NCBI GenBank assembly: GCA_013397795.1 | Contig: VZTJ01004697.1 | Coordinates: 662,649-726,648, forward strand | Length of the DNA stretch: 64,000 bases | Direction of reading: 5' to 3' | Source: Orthonyx spaldingii | Taxonomy: Eukaryota > Chordata > Aves > Passeriformes > Orthonychidae | Shown here: positions 13,801 through 26,800 of the stretch, piece after piece | Layout: the number at the start of each line of letters is the position of its first letter | Position numbering within the stretch: the first letter of the stretch is position 1 | Notes under the pieces: model-generated | The model's input: the letters and a program-made list of their open reading frames with translations, nothing else | Database searches by the model: none | Told to the model about the DNA's origin: nothing | Made by a program: the position numbers and the translations under genes

Positions 13801-15736
13801 AAGAGCCTTGATGAAAGCTATACCTAAATGCAGTTGTAATGGGAGATTAGGGGAGAATTGGCCTTTTGTTCGTTTCCAGAATGCAGTGAAAACTGTTTAA
13901 ATTTGCATGTGTTTATTTTCTCTTTTTTTCACTAGATGGTGCTGTCGGCGGGGTTTGACTCCAGTTACTCGTTGGCACTTGCCCAGCGTGAGCTGGAGTC
14001 TGAGCCAAGACTGTGAAAGCATCATCATTTTGAAGAGTCCTGTGTACACTTGGCCCGTGTAAAATAGTGGTGCAAGAGAGCTTTTGCCATGACTCATAAA
14101 GAGAATGTGGTATATCTGTGTAAAAATTGATTTTGAGACTACAATGTCTAAACTATGGAAAAAAGTAGTGCAGAGATGTATGTTCCCAGAGAGGCCATAT
14201 TTTTCTTTTATTTTCATAAGCAAGGATTTTATGGTGCCAGAACACAGCAGAATGCTGTTATCTCAGCATGATCTAAGAAAATCCAAGTGCCTGATCCAAG
14301 GGGATTAAATATTCTGCTGAACCAAGGGATATTTAGTGTGCCTGAAAAAGCTATTTTCTGGTAGGAATCTCATTTCAATATTGATTCCAACCAAATAAAA
14401 AAAAGAAAGAAAGAAAAAAAGGGTATGTTTTTATGACGAAAGTATAAGCTCTTTGTAGCTTTGTGTTTTGAGTTAATTTTCTACTTTAGCACACTGAAGA
14501 GATGAAACAGTATTTCAACTTTAAAAAACACAAATTGAGATAAAAAGGCAATAGTTTTGGTTTATTAACATTTACTTTATTGGCATTGAAATTATTCCTA
14601 CAATTATGAGAAACTGGCACAGAATCCAGGCCTACAGGAAATCTAGTTTATATTACCTTTTAAATATAATGTTTTGTTTTGAGTATAAACCTTGGTTTTT
14701 GTTTTCTGGAGTGTTTTGTAGGTCTTTTGAGAAAGAAAGAGGAAAATACCTACAGCTTTTGCTTCTGAAGGTGGTCTTCATGGAGAATGCACAGTTCAAA
14801 GGGGTTCCAGCATTTTTATTTCCTGATTATACTTGCTTAAGAAGGCCAAATGCAGATTCATGATCTGCCTTGATGCATTTTCATCCTTTTGAAAAAGTAA
14901 ATGGATTTAATATCTGTAAAGGATGCCTGGTGATAGCTCTGTAGACTCTGAAGAACAACTGTAGCTGAGAAAGTGAAAAATTTGTCTTTGCAGTCTCAGC
15001 AATGTCCCCTGGTCTGACCCAAAGTGAGGTCAGCTGGTGTAGAAGATGTGTATAGTGGATTTATGATGTTTAATCCTTTTCCTTTGTTGGGTCTGCAGAA
15101 AGACCTGTCCAGGGAGTCACTCACTGCAGCCTTCTGTCACTCCACTGACAGCTGAAGTGGAGAATCCCAGTTTTCAATCAAAGCTGGCTTCTTGATATTT
15201 TAGTTTATAGGAACAAGGCGAGCTGTGAGTGACTTGAGGCTCAGAAAACATGATTAGAAATTAAAATTGCTCTCCCCCCTTTTAATGAGGTAACAGTATA
15301 AGGAGTAGCTGAAACAGGGATGTTCCTCTGAATCTGCACCCAGGTGTTTTTGGCTGCACTTCAGCCCCTGATTGTGATGTTTATGGCTGAGCTGTGCTGG
15401 CAGATAACATGAGTGCTTCTAATCTGCCTCACTGCAAAATCAGCTGCATTGGTTTGAAATGTTGCTGGTAGTAAGATCTTAACTTGTTCCAGCTGTTCTC
15501 AAAGCAATCCCTTGTCAACTCCCCTGGCCTGCAGAGGAGAGTTATGTGTTTAATGTAAATATGATAAAAGGATTTAATTCATTTGGTTCAGAAGGTTGCG
15601 TGAACACGCTTAAATTCTGCTTTATGTCCATTCTGGGCAGGTCAAAGGGAGCCAAATCAGATGCATCTAAAGTCGAAATAAGGCTGTTTGTTAGGGCCAG
15701 CTGAACCAATTTCATTAAATGGGTGCTTTTTTATTA

Positions 15737-15762
15737 CCCCCCCCCCCCAAAAAAAAAAAAAA
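15737..15762. repeat. Poly-C/poly-A tract
   Basis: Twelve C are followed directly by fourteen A. This is a simple-sequence tract prone to length variation and has no coding role. Confidence 0.95.
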
Positions 15763-17972
15763 GTTAAAGACAAGCCTCTTGCTCTGGTTTGGTGTAGATG
15801 AAATCTGAGTTAAAGAGGAATGCAAAGGAGGAATGAAGAGGTGATATGGAATGGAAGCATGCTAAGACCAGTAAGGGAGAGATGAGCTGGCTTTGTTTTG
15901 ACGTGTGCTAAAGATCAAACACTTGTAGAAGGCCGCTGTAGTTTCCCTTTAACATCTGCAGAGGGCAGAATTAGACCGCGCTGTGTTCTCCAGGGGTGGC
16001 TGGTTCTGACCTTGGATGGTGTCCCGAACTAGATAAAAATATATTCTGGAAGAAGTGAACTCTTAATAAAGAAATGTTTTTTCACATGGGCTTGGGGAAT
16101 TTTATACGAGTAATTAGCAACAATAATTTGTGGAGAGAGAGATGGAAGAAAAGGGGCTGTGTAAACATTGGTGCCAGAGAAAACTCTGGCAACTTGGTAG
16201 TGGTAGCCACAAAATTCATGCCGTTTGGTCTACTTTATTGCTCATCATGTGGATGGCCTTAGGAAAAAACCAAAAAACAAAAAAAAACCCCTGAGAATAA
16301 TTAAAGCTTTCAGCGAAATGATTGGGCAAGTGTTTGCATGGAGGAGAAAGAAAAAGTTCTTAAACTTTTTAATACACAGAAAGATTTCTGCTATGTTATG
16401 CCCTGTCAGGTATGCTCTTGGTATTGTTAGATGTGTCCTATTCAGCTGCGATAAAATAAAAAGTTTGTCTAAATTTCTCTAAAATTACCACTAAGAATGG
16501 CCTTTAGAGGTATATGATAAGAATAAGCAGCAGTTTTTATAGAAAAAAGCCCACACCTCTTTTTACGTGTGTTCCATACACGTCTTCTAGAAAGCCCAGA
16601 AGTTGTGGGTTGGAATTCTTATTTGCGTCTGCTACAATGGAGTGACTTGGATGTAAAAAATTGATTACTTCTGTTTCTGCCTTTTCTAAGAACTTGGAAA
16701 AGAAAGATCCCTTTTCTGGGATTTCTGTACCTGGAGTTGTGTGGTGGCATAACTGAACACTCTCACTTAAAATAAAGACTGCAACTACATCGCTGTGCAT
16801 GAAGGAATCAGAATTTAGCATTTATCCCCATTGGGATGAAGTGGCTATGAAGTATCAGGTGTTTTTTGGGACTCAAACTCTGAAGACTGAGAAGGGCTCT
16901 GGGAAGAGCAACCTTCTTGGAGCTCAGGGTGGGGCTGGTGACAGATTGTGGCCAGCACAAGCCACTGGTGATGGATTGGTGCCGTCTGCTGGCTGCTTGG
17001 TGGCCCACATGATCTGACATGGTGATCTCCCTCCCTGGCAGTGTGGGCATCTTTGCCAGAGCCCGAAATGAGCAGAGTGCCACGTTGTCCTTTTGCGCAA
17101 AGCAAGCGTCCCAACTTGTCATATATGAGCTGCAGTAACGTGGAACTTTTCAGGAAACATTGCTTGTAAATTGTATGCAGGGTTTTGATAAATAGGGGAT
17201 TTGTTCTCTGGAGCTATTAGTTTTTCACCTATTCTCAAGACCTCATGTTTGCTCTCATAAGTCTCACAGTAGACCAGTGGTTTGTTTCTTTATTTTTGAG
17301 AATAGGTACATTCCAATAAATTATGTTCAAAGGTGCAGCTAAGAAAATGCCATCACTGAAAAAGGCATGTTTCATTCACAGTTAGATCTGTTATTCACTT
17401 TTATCAAGCATCCCTAAGGTTTCTAAAGGGTTTAAGGAACTTACCCTTCCCTTAAGGGTTAAAGTCTGACTAAACATTTCTGGGGTGTAAATCCATGTCA
17501 AACTTGGAACATTCGCTTGGTAAACTCCAGAAGAAACATAGTAAATATATTTTCTTTGAAATTGTACATATTTCTCGCTATTTATTATTTTAGTAAACAA
17601 GCAGTAATACAAATTCCATCTTGGGAAAAAAAAATTAAAACTGGTGGAATACTGGTGCATGGTATAGCCAAGCAGTGAAAAGATATCTTTTTAAATTTAG
17701 AGTTTATCTGGATTAGTGTGTAATGTTTGCAGTGACAGGTGTTTCCTTTATGCTTTGCCCAAATGTCTGGAAAGTAGTTTGTCATTAAGTGCTACATTCA
17801 GTGTGTATCTCAATTTCAGTATAACTGGTGGGTCTCTGGCTTTGTTAGGTCCTTGTTTTCACATCTGACCTCAGCCAGCTGGAGTCTATTGTTTTAAGCG
17901 TAATGTAACAGCTGACATAACATAATGGATATCAAGCTGAAAAACTGAAACAGTGCAATGAACTGAGGCAAA

Positions 17973-18010
17973 GGGAGGGGAAAGGGAGAAGCTGGGAGGA
18001 GGGACAGGGG
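17973..18010 (+). other. Potential G-quadruplex motif on the sense strand
   Basis: Six runs of at least three G lie within 38 nt, at 17973-17975, 17977-17980, 17984-17986, 17994-17996, 18001-18003 and 18007-18010. The loops are 1, 3, 7, 4 and 3 nt, which satisfies the usual G3N1-7 rule. The run is on the transcribed-sense strand and could form in the nascent KCNQ1 RNA. Formation is inferred from the pattern only. Confidence 0.5.
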
Positions 18011-20399
18011 CAAAACTAGCTTCATGATTCAAAGTGGAAGCTTGCCGGCTTGTTTTCCCAGGGGGAATTAGCTAGGAAATAATGGGATGAGTCTGTTGAA
18101 TTTCTATTTGCAATTGATTACATATGATAGACTACTGAGACAGGTTTGAATTTGCCAGCTGTCACTAGCTGGTGGCTCTTGAATGGCTTTAAGTGGCCCT
18201 TGGTAGGCAAAACTGGAATAAACTCTGCAGGTGTGGTGTAATTGTAGTGCAGCAAAGCAGTGAGTGCCAGTGCCTAAGAAGAAAGGAGCTTCCAGGAGTT
18301 AGTAGAGAGAAAATAACTTAAATTGAATGCATTAAGAACTTTGTTTTGTGATGTTGGGTTAAGTGGGTTCAATTAACTGGCTAAAAACCCAAAATCAACT
18401 GCACTTCTTGGTGGCTTTCTTCTTCTTGGCAGTTTCTAAAGTAAACTTCTGTGAGTTTGTTTTCTAAAAAGCTTCATTATTTTGTTTCTTGACTTCTGTG
18501 TTTGACAGGAGGAAAGTGCATTTCGGCACTGAGCGCTAACTGCTCATCGATGGGCAATGAGTAAATGAACATCCTGTTAGAAATTTGCCAGTCCATGAAA
18601 AAAAATGACAAATATCTGACTTTGTGCACAGATAGAGAACAACAACATAGGGAAAATACTCTCATTTCTTCATATGTATTTATGTATATGTTTCCTTGCA
18701 TATATATTTATATATAGGACATTTCTTTTTTTGGCAATGATTTGAAAACAAAATACTTCTAGCTGGATTTCATTTGTATTGAGTAGAGCCTCTGGCAGTT
18801 CTGCCCTACTGAGAGTTTATTCCATGGCTTTATAAGAGGAGGGGGGAAAAAAGGCAAGACTGTATGCTGGTTGTTTTTCTTTTAAATGTATATATGCAGA
18901 GGCAACTAAATTACCTTCTGCGTTTATAAGTGAAGTTTTTATGGCATGAGACTTGCAATTGTGCAGTGTGTTTAATTTTGTGTGTATGAGTCGTCATCAT
19001 GACTTCAGTGGAGCTTCCTGTGTGCATAAATATTAATGGGATCAGAATGTAATAGGAAAGATTTCTTCAACAGAGTCTGCTTGTACTTAGGGGTAACCTA
19101 GGAAGCATGAGTTTGATTTATGTAACTGCAAACTGCATTTATCTCACATTTAATGTTTTAAATGTATTTTTATCTAATTTACTTTTATTTTGGTAGTATA
19201 AAAAATGTAATCATGACTGAAGCGTGAGTTGTGTTAAACCTGTCTTGCACAAAGAGTTTCTAGGATTGCTCCTGTTGTACTATGGGGCCCAGTCCTACTT
19301 TATCTCAATAATCAGAAAGGCCTTGTGAAAGTTTATTAGAGCGGTTGGTTCAGTGGCTAGTAGTACTTAGCATGGGCATTTACACTTTATCTCAGCTTAT
19401 AAAATAAATTAATTTAATTGTGCAGCTCGGAACATGGTGTTTGTACTGAGCTGCTGGAGAGGTCTTGATAGCTCAGAGAGCAGCCACATACTGCGTTTTC
19501 TCTTCCGTGTTCGTGGTGTGACCTGTGCCTTGGGAGCAAACAAGGATGGGTGCCCATGTGCCCTGGTAGCCACAGCAGGCAGAGGCTCTGCAGCAGAGTG
19601 TGTTCTGTAGGCTTCTGAGTTCTCTCTAGGGACCAAATACATAATTAGGATAAATGTCCTAAAAGCTCTGCGCTGTTCAGCTATCTCCATTGATCACTGA
19701 TTTCAGGGACCTGTGCCTTAGTGCATTGTTTACATCAGGTATTTCCACCTAACCCTTTGACCATGAGCATATTTTTAAGATGATGGGGAACCAAGAGCTG
19801 TTATTAGTGCTCAGAAACAGCCGGACTTTGAAGTACTAACAAAATAACCAAAATACCTGTTTTCACACCCAGTCTGTGAAAGCAAGCTATGTGCTGCCTC
19901 ACTTTGATGGTTTCCCTTATGCTAATGATACTGAGGCCCACCTCTTTTTTCCTCCAGCATGTTGTTAACATCCTTATTAAGGTACCTTTCAGAAACACTC
20001 CTTTTCGCTGTTGTTTCTGTCAGCTTGACAGGATGTGTTTACACATGGAATGCATGCAAAAGGAGTTGATTTACTTGTCCTTTTTTCCTCTGCAGCTGTT
20101 CCCCAGATCAAGGTGAGAAAGGATGTCTGCTGTAGAGGTAATTTGTCTGTTCCATGGTTCCCTGCAGCACGAGTGGGTGCAATGCATTTAGATGCTGTTC
20201 CGGCTGCAGCATTGCAGAACAGTTTTAAATCGGATTGCCTGCGTATGATGCCTGACCTCCATCTGGCCCACAGGCAGGGAGCTTGACAGCTACCTTCTAG
20301 GAGCTGCTCCAAGTCATTGATTTAGTATATGGAGCTCAGAATGAGTTACACTTAGTGGCCAAGGCTGGGGGAAAGGGAGGAGAGAAAATTAAATATTTA

Positions 20400-20475
20400 C
20401 TAATCTTACTTCTGTAATGCCTTACAAACACGAATGTGCTTAACCTCGCAGCATTCTTGGGAGGTGAATATTAGC
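20400..20475 (+). repeat. Possible ancient L2/MIR-like 3' tail
   Basis: A weak resemblance to the L2/MIR-type tail is visible: CTTACAAACA, then TTAACCTCGCAGCATT, then GGGAGGTGAATATTA. The family shows TTACAAACA, TTAATCCTCACAACA and GAGGTAGGTATTATTA. The match is read by eye from remembered consensus and could be chance. Confidence 0.3.
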
Positions 20476-20615
20476 AGTTTTATGTGTGAAATTGGGTGAT
20501 CCATAGCTTTTCCACTCTAAGTTGGCTTTGTGAGATAAATCCTTCAGAGAACCCAGGCTGCACTTTCAAGAGCAGGTTTCAGCCTACATAAACTGGCACT
20601 GCCACCTGAAGAAAT
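20476..20615 (+). repeat. 140-bp duplicated unit, copy 1
   Basis: This stretch recurs at 22477-22616 in direct orientation, about 90% identical by eye, with two single-base indels that cancel so both copies are 140 bp. The last 36 bp, beginning CAGCCTACATAAACTGGCAC, are identical. Homology stops sharply at both edges. It matches no repeat family I recognise and holds no open frame of note. Confidence 0.85.
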
Positions 20616-22476
20616 GATCCTGCTGCTCCATTCCTTTTGCCAACACAAGCATTTATGCAGCTATGTTGTCAATTGCCTTGGAGAACCCAGATGGGTTCAA
20701 ATTAACCTTTTTTTTGGCCAGATGAGATTGCTTCTTTTGGCAACAGTGCTGGCTTAAACTGTTTGTGGAACTGTAGAGTAAGATTTGTTAGCTTTTGATA
20801 GTTAAAAGTGTGATGGAAACTTTATCTGCAACACAATTTACAAGCAGACTCGTGTGTTATTCTTCTGAGAAAGGACATTATTGTTGTTTCCATTACAGCC
20901 CATTCGAAAGGCCCTTCCTGTAAGATCAAGTACAACACCTGGTAGAGTGGGGAGCCACATACTCTGAAAGACAGCTCCTACCCTCCTAAGCCTTGCAGCC
21001 TAAACAGGCACAGTGGTTGAAAAGGTGAGGGGAAGGACGTTCTGAGTGGGCTCTTGCACAGCCAGGCACTGAAGCAGGGAAAACACTACTTCCAGAAGTC
21101 CCAGCTTTGGCCTGCTCCGAGCATTCTGGTTCTGTGATAGCCTCAGCAGTCACAACACTGAAAAGGAAAATATATTTAATTTTTTGTCTCATTTTTTTCT
21201 CATTTGTTTCATTGTTAGACTTAGAACTGTGAAGGGATTTTGTTGTTTGTTTTTTTCCCTCCCACAAAATCTGAGATTTTGGCTGTAGTTTTCCATACTG
21301 AAGTTTGAGCCTCTCACATATTGATTTGACTGAAAAATGAATTAAGTAGGATTTTATGTTTACTTTTCATCAATTTTGCTGCAGGACAGCAGGGTTTCAG
21401 CCTGACAGCTGATTGAGGCCAATTTGGCTGAGATTAAATTTATCCTACGGGTCTAGGCCTGCCTACCGTAATCCAGAGCTGGTTATCGAACCCGAGTTGG
21501 CAACTAGGCTATCTCTACAAACAAAAGCTGTTTTGTTCAGCTAGAACAGGCAGCGTGTAGGTAGGTTTGCAGAAGCATGTCTCTCTGGAAAAGCTTAAGA
21601 AGTAGTCATCTGCTCACCCTTTGCTGCAGCCCCTCCGTGGGATTTACCACTGCCCGGAATTGGGCTGGTACTGTGTTCACTTTCATAGTCTGCTGCAGTG
21701 CCCGGCTGCCCCAGAAAGCCTTTTTTACTTTTGCCATCAAAGATGGTTAAACCTACTGTGGTTGTAACAAAGAGGGCAAAGAGCATTTCCACAATGGGTT
21801 ACCGTTGTTCAGCTTTGTGGGTGGTAATCTCCAAGATGAGAAAGTGCAGGAATGAGGAGCAGGGTGGGGTGGTATCTTCAGTCTTTTTCTGTCTTTGAAG
21901 TGATCGTGGGCACGTGGTTGCACATGTCAGTGTAGCCTAGTCCCACAGGGTATAATTGTACTATTATGTCATCGTTATTATTAATGCAATAACAGGCACA
22001 TTTGGAGTTGAATTACTGCAACTGTTTCAATAAAATGGAAAAGAAACCCCACACAACCAAGCCCCAACACCTACATATCTCTACACAGAATACTAAATGT
22101 GTGCATAGAATAGTCTCAAAACAGCAACTTACCTTATAGATTCCTTATGTGTGTGTTTCTATATATATTAATGTATACATACATAAAAATTTTAAAAAGC
22201 TCCTTGGATATGAGTGGGATTTTTCAGACGCAATGACACGTGTTTTCATACTTGCGTGTTGGGATTCAGCTCCTTAGTGAAACAGTTAAATATTTAACCA
22301 CCATGAGTCATGCACCTTTTTAAAACAAACAGAGTTAAAAAGGATGTAAAGAAATAATACTTCCCTTACTCCTAATTCTGAACTGCCTTAGGGAGTTGCT
22401 ATCTCACCCGCAAGGAAAAAAAAATGCAAAAAAATTAGGGGCAGTGTTCTGACTCTATAGAAGTCAACTCTACAAT

Positions 22477-22616
22477 AGTTTTATGTGTAGAATTGGGGAG
22501 ATCCATAGGTTTTCCCATCTAAGTTGGCCTTGTGAGATGAATCCTTCAGAGAACCCAGGCTGCACTTTTAAGAGTGGGTTCAGCCTACATAAACTGGCAC
22601 TGCCACCTGAAGAAAT
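22477..22616 (+). repeat. 140-bp duplicated unit, copy 2
   Basis: Second copy of the unit at 20476-20615, starting 2001 bp downstream of it. Differences are scattered substitutions, mostly in the first two thirds. The flanks differ completely from those of copy 1. Either a local segmental duplication or two insertions of an unnamed short interspersed repeat would explain the pair. Confidence 0.85.
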
Positions 22617-23243
22617 ACATTTGTGCTTATAAATATATTTGTGATACAGTGGGTAAGGTGGAGGGAATAGATCTGAGATCTTGTAGACCTTTTAAGCAGT
22701 GGAAGTTTGCAGCAGTAACTGAAATTAATAACTTTGTAAACAGAGACTTATCTTTATATTTTGGTAACAGAATTAGGAAACTCCATGTTACAATGCAGAA
22801 AAAATGCTTTCAAGTAGTACAGCAATAACATGAAATTTCCTTTTCTCTTCTTAATTGATTATGTCAGGTTAATGGCCGATGAGAGTCAGAGGTGAGAAGC
22901 TCAGCCATGCATCAAGTCACACAAAAATGCACACTGTGTCCATTCTGTCAAACAATTCCCAAAACAAACAGGCAGTGTGTCAATCTTTAATTTCTGAAGG
23001 TCAACAAACCATGGTACTGAAATGCTAGTGAAGACATTAAGAGAAATTCTGATTAAGAGAACCTCCTGTTTCATGAGTTGATTTGACTTTTGGAAAGCAT
23101 CTGAACTGTGATTTCTAAGTGTTCAGACACAAGGGACTGTTAGCTTTCACATCCCAGGCAGCTTCATTTATTTCATAGCTTATGTACAGGGGTGTTTCTG
23201 TTTTTAAAATCAAGTAATGTCTTCATGGATATGTAATGAGCAC

Positions 23244-23860
23244 TTGCAGCCCAGAAAGCCAGCTGTGCTCTGGGCTGCATCCCAAGCAGTGTGGGCAGCA
23301 GGTCGAGGGAAGGGATTCTGCCTTTCTGCTTTGCTCTGGTAAGACCCCACCTGCAGTGCTGCATCCAGCTCTGGGGTCCCCAGCACAGGAAGGGCATGGA
23401 CCTGTTGGAGTGAGTCCAAGAAGTTGATCAGAGGGATGGAGCACCTTCCCTATGAGAAAAAGCTGAGAGAATTAGCTTTGTTCAGTCTGGAAGACAGAAG
23501 GCTTTGGGGTGACCTAATTGCGGCCTTCCAGGACCTGACGGGAGCTTACAGGAAAGATGGGAGAGGGACTATTTACAAGAGCATATAGTGACAGGACAAG
23601 GGGGAATGGCTTCAAACTGAAAGAGAGTAGGTTTAGATTGGATATTAGGAAGAAATTCTTTACTGTGAGGGTGGTGAGGCACAGGAACGGGTTGCCCAGA
23701 GAAGCTGTGGGTGCCCCATCCCTGGCAGTGTTCAAGGCCAGGTTGGATGGAGCTCTGAGCAACCTGGTCTAGTGAAAGAAGTCCCTGCCCACGGTAGGCA
23801 GGTTGGATCGAGATGATCTTTAAAGTCCCATCCAACCCAAACCATTCTGTGATTCTATGA
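23244..23860 (+). mobile_element. CR1 LINE fragment with intact 3' end
   Basis: About 617 bp of CR1. The first part encodes degraded ORF2 ending sequence, including ALVRPHLQCCIQLWGP in the + frame near 23335-23385. Positions 23557-23772 keep an open stretch with SDRTRGNGFKLKESRFRLD, NGLPREAVGAPSLAVFKARL and DGALSNLV, the conserved carboxyl end of CR1 ORF2. Stops and frameshifts separate the two parts. The 3' end is typical: GATGATCTTTAAAGTCCCAT, TCCAACCCAAACC, then ATTCTGTGATTCTATGA. It is the best-preserved CR1 copy here, 5'-truncated and non-autonomous. Confidence 0.93.
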
Positions 23861-26800
23861 TCTGTACCTAAACTGCTGATTTCTTCTGATTTGCGCAGGT
23901 AGTTAGCTTTCACTTGGAAAGAAGAGACTAGTGTTTGTAAATATAGAGGCTCAGGAGTCTTCTTTTGGTCACTTTCACCCTGCAGTGTTGCTAGTGCATT
24001 TTGTTAGGAAGAGGGAATCAATGATTATTCAGAAAAATATCCTCTGGCACTTCAACTCTCATATTAAGTAGAGTCAGGTAGCAGGGTCTTTTTAATGTAA
24101 CAACTCCCCCGCTCTGTAGTTCTTGTGGCTTTCCCACAAATGTGTGAATTATTGCTACTTGCATCTGGTAGGGTGATCATCTGGAAAACAGCAGGTGAGA
24201 AATGGAATACTCTGCTGCCATGCCTCTTGGAACGCAGAATGGCATAAAAATGCAGGAGGGCATCACAAATAGTCTTGGTGTTAGATGACTGTTCATTATG
24301 GAGAGAACAAGGAGGCAAACAGGAGAAACATCTTTCTGATGACAGTTACCTGAGTAACCTGGGTTGTCTGTTCCTTGAAACAGCTTTCTCTTTCTCCTTG
24401 CTCCCTAATTTGGTGAGGCATTGGCAAAGTTGCTAATAGGTATTTAATTCTTCCTATTGTTTAAGAGATGTTGAATTAGAGCTTTTTCGCTTAGCAAAAC
24501 TATTTGCTTTAGAGAATTGGCGCAAGGTGATAGATGCTGTCAGTGAAATCTTTCGTGTGAGGGTCTAAGAGGTGGAGGAAGAAATGTCAGGTGGCTTGGA
24601 TGAGGGATGAAGTATCACTTCTGTTTATCGATTGCCTTTTGTAAAGCGGACTTCTTGAGTATTATACTTTCTTAGTGAATTGCAATTTTCATCGTGGAAC
24701 CGTATCTTCTGTCATTCTTTCCCTAGCTTGAACTTCCAAATGATTACTGACCGAAGCAGTCTACAAGGCATGGAGAATTCAAACACACAGAAAACCAATG
24801 TCAATTAAAATCTGGGGGAGCTTGTATTGCCTTCCTGAATGTGCATCTAGGCTCTCATGCACAGTACAGCTTTGCTTGCCTGTCAGCTTTTTAAAACGAA
24901 AGTGTCTTTTAATGACTTCTATATAAATATTAATCCCAACCCTTATCTTAGAAGGCTCCAGGACACAAGTTATTGTGAACATTTTAAAACAAAGATGAAA
25001 ATTGAACTACTGTGGGGAATTCTTTAAAACTGATACGGTTTTTCTTACTTAATATTAGTCCTAGACGTAAGGCTGAAAACAACCAGTAAAAATCTTGGAA
25101 AATATTTTTGTTTCTATATCTTCATTTGTTTTATTTCCCAGTAAGATACCTGTCACGTGTCGTGGGACCAGGAGGTAAAACAATGGCATCTGACTGACCA
25201 GCATAGCGGAAGTGATATACGGAACAAAGAAGGCTTCTTATTTGTAATCTCTTAGGTTTTTATTCATCTCAGTTCATAACAGAGGAAATCAATAATTTTC
25301 AGTTGCTTTGGTAAAGTAGTATTAGGTCAAAATCAAGCAGTTCTTTTAATAAATGAGCTTACTGTAATGTTCCTGGCTGTAAGGCTAAAGTTTCAAAGCA
25401 GTGTGCTTTTTCCTTTGATTTATTTATTGTCAGTAGCTTATCAGGCCTTTGTTTGAATTAGGAGACATTGTGGGCAGCCAGAAATTGAACTTTATGTAAT
25501 AGAATCTATCTGTCACTTAGTATCAGTTCCCTAACAGTGATGCTAACACATTCGGACTTTAGCATCTGGACCTCGCACTTGAGTTTTCAGCCATGAGGTA
25601 GGGTCTAATGTTTCAGTGCTTCCATGTAGTCCCTTGCTAGCTATTTCCCATCTGTGTATGACTGTCCCACTTCCCTAGGGGTCAGTCACTAGTGCTGCCA
25701 ATGTCACCAGACAAGCCTTTTCCCAAGAGAAATTTTGTTTAAACTGTGCCAGACTACTGGATTCATTGTCTTCACCTCAAAAGTCAGGAAAATGATAATA
25801 AAGCAGAAGGTTGTGGGATTATGCTTGAGCATGTCTCTAAGATGAATATATAGCTTCTTATTTCATGGGCCAATTCCAAAATAAGCAGTTCACCAGTCTC
25901 CTTTAATGTTTTAAAAATGAAAGGCCAAAGTACGGAAAGATAAGATGTGATTGTGGGAAAGACAAAGAGCAAGCATTAGAGTCTACAGCTGGGTTCTCAC
26001 CCTTCCTGACAGTCAGTTATTGAAAGAAAAATCTGTAATAGTTAATGTACTAAGTGTTACTAAAATTTGCAATTGGCCTTCTCTAGAGTCTTTATGGCTC
26101 TCAGGCTTTCCTGGGAATGTGCCTGTTCTTATTTCATGCTTTCTAGCTAGAGAAGACCTTGGAAGAAAACAGGCAAGCCTGTCCTTGAGCAAGAGAAAAA
26201 TTCACACATCTCCACCCTGGGCTTCCTGTGAGCTTCCAAGAACGTGCGTCTGTGATTGCTGCACCTATTTTATGTGCTACTTGTGGTGCCTGGGAGTTGG
26301 CTGTAAATGAGGGCCCCTTTGTGTTTTGGGCCCAAACATAATATGGAAACTTAAGTAAAGGATAAGAGCAGTAGGTCTCTGGAGTGACTGAAGGACACTT
26401 CCTCAGATCTGTGTTCGTTTTGTACGTCACAAATTACCTGTTGGCACTAATGATAGAAGTCTAGACCATCAAGTAGAGGGTATCTCTTCTCATACACCCT
26501 TCCTCTGTTTTCTTCTGTGAATTGGCTTCTTATTTTAGGTGTTAATTCAGAAGTTGGAAAGCTCAACTAGAGCCAATGAGTGAGAAACTTAGCCCAGAGC
26601 AGTACCTCCTCTGTCTCTCGAGCAAGTAGCAGTGAGGGAATGAAACCTCCTTCAAAACATCTGGCAGAGCTGAGTTGTGCCAGTACATCCTTCCTCCCCC
26701 AAGGAAGATGACTGACTCCTAGGGTGGGGCCAGATCAAAAGGAAGGTGCAGGGAAGCGGAAACAGGGGTGAAAAGGGATGCCAGAATGTTTAAAACATAG

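Noticed and set aside
16979..16992. CTCF-like match on the minus strand (13 of 14 positions of CCASYAGRKGGCRS); weaker ones at 8180-8193, 13929-13942 and 15955-15968
   Set aside because: At equal base frequencies about one 13/14 match and a dozen 12/14 matches are expected by chance in this length, so the matches carry no weight without binding data.
17227..17307. 12-bp perfect inverted repeat ACCTATTCTCAA / TTGAGAATAGGT with a 57-nt loop
   Set aside because: Finding one such pair by chance in 64 kb is not improbable, the loop is long, and no other sign of an RNA gene or transposon end is present.
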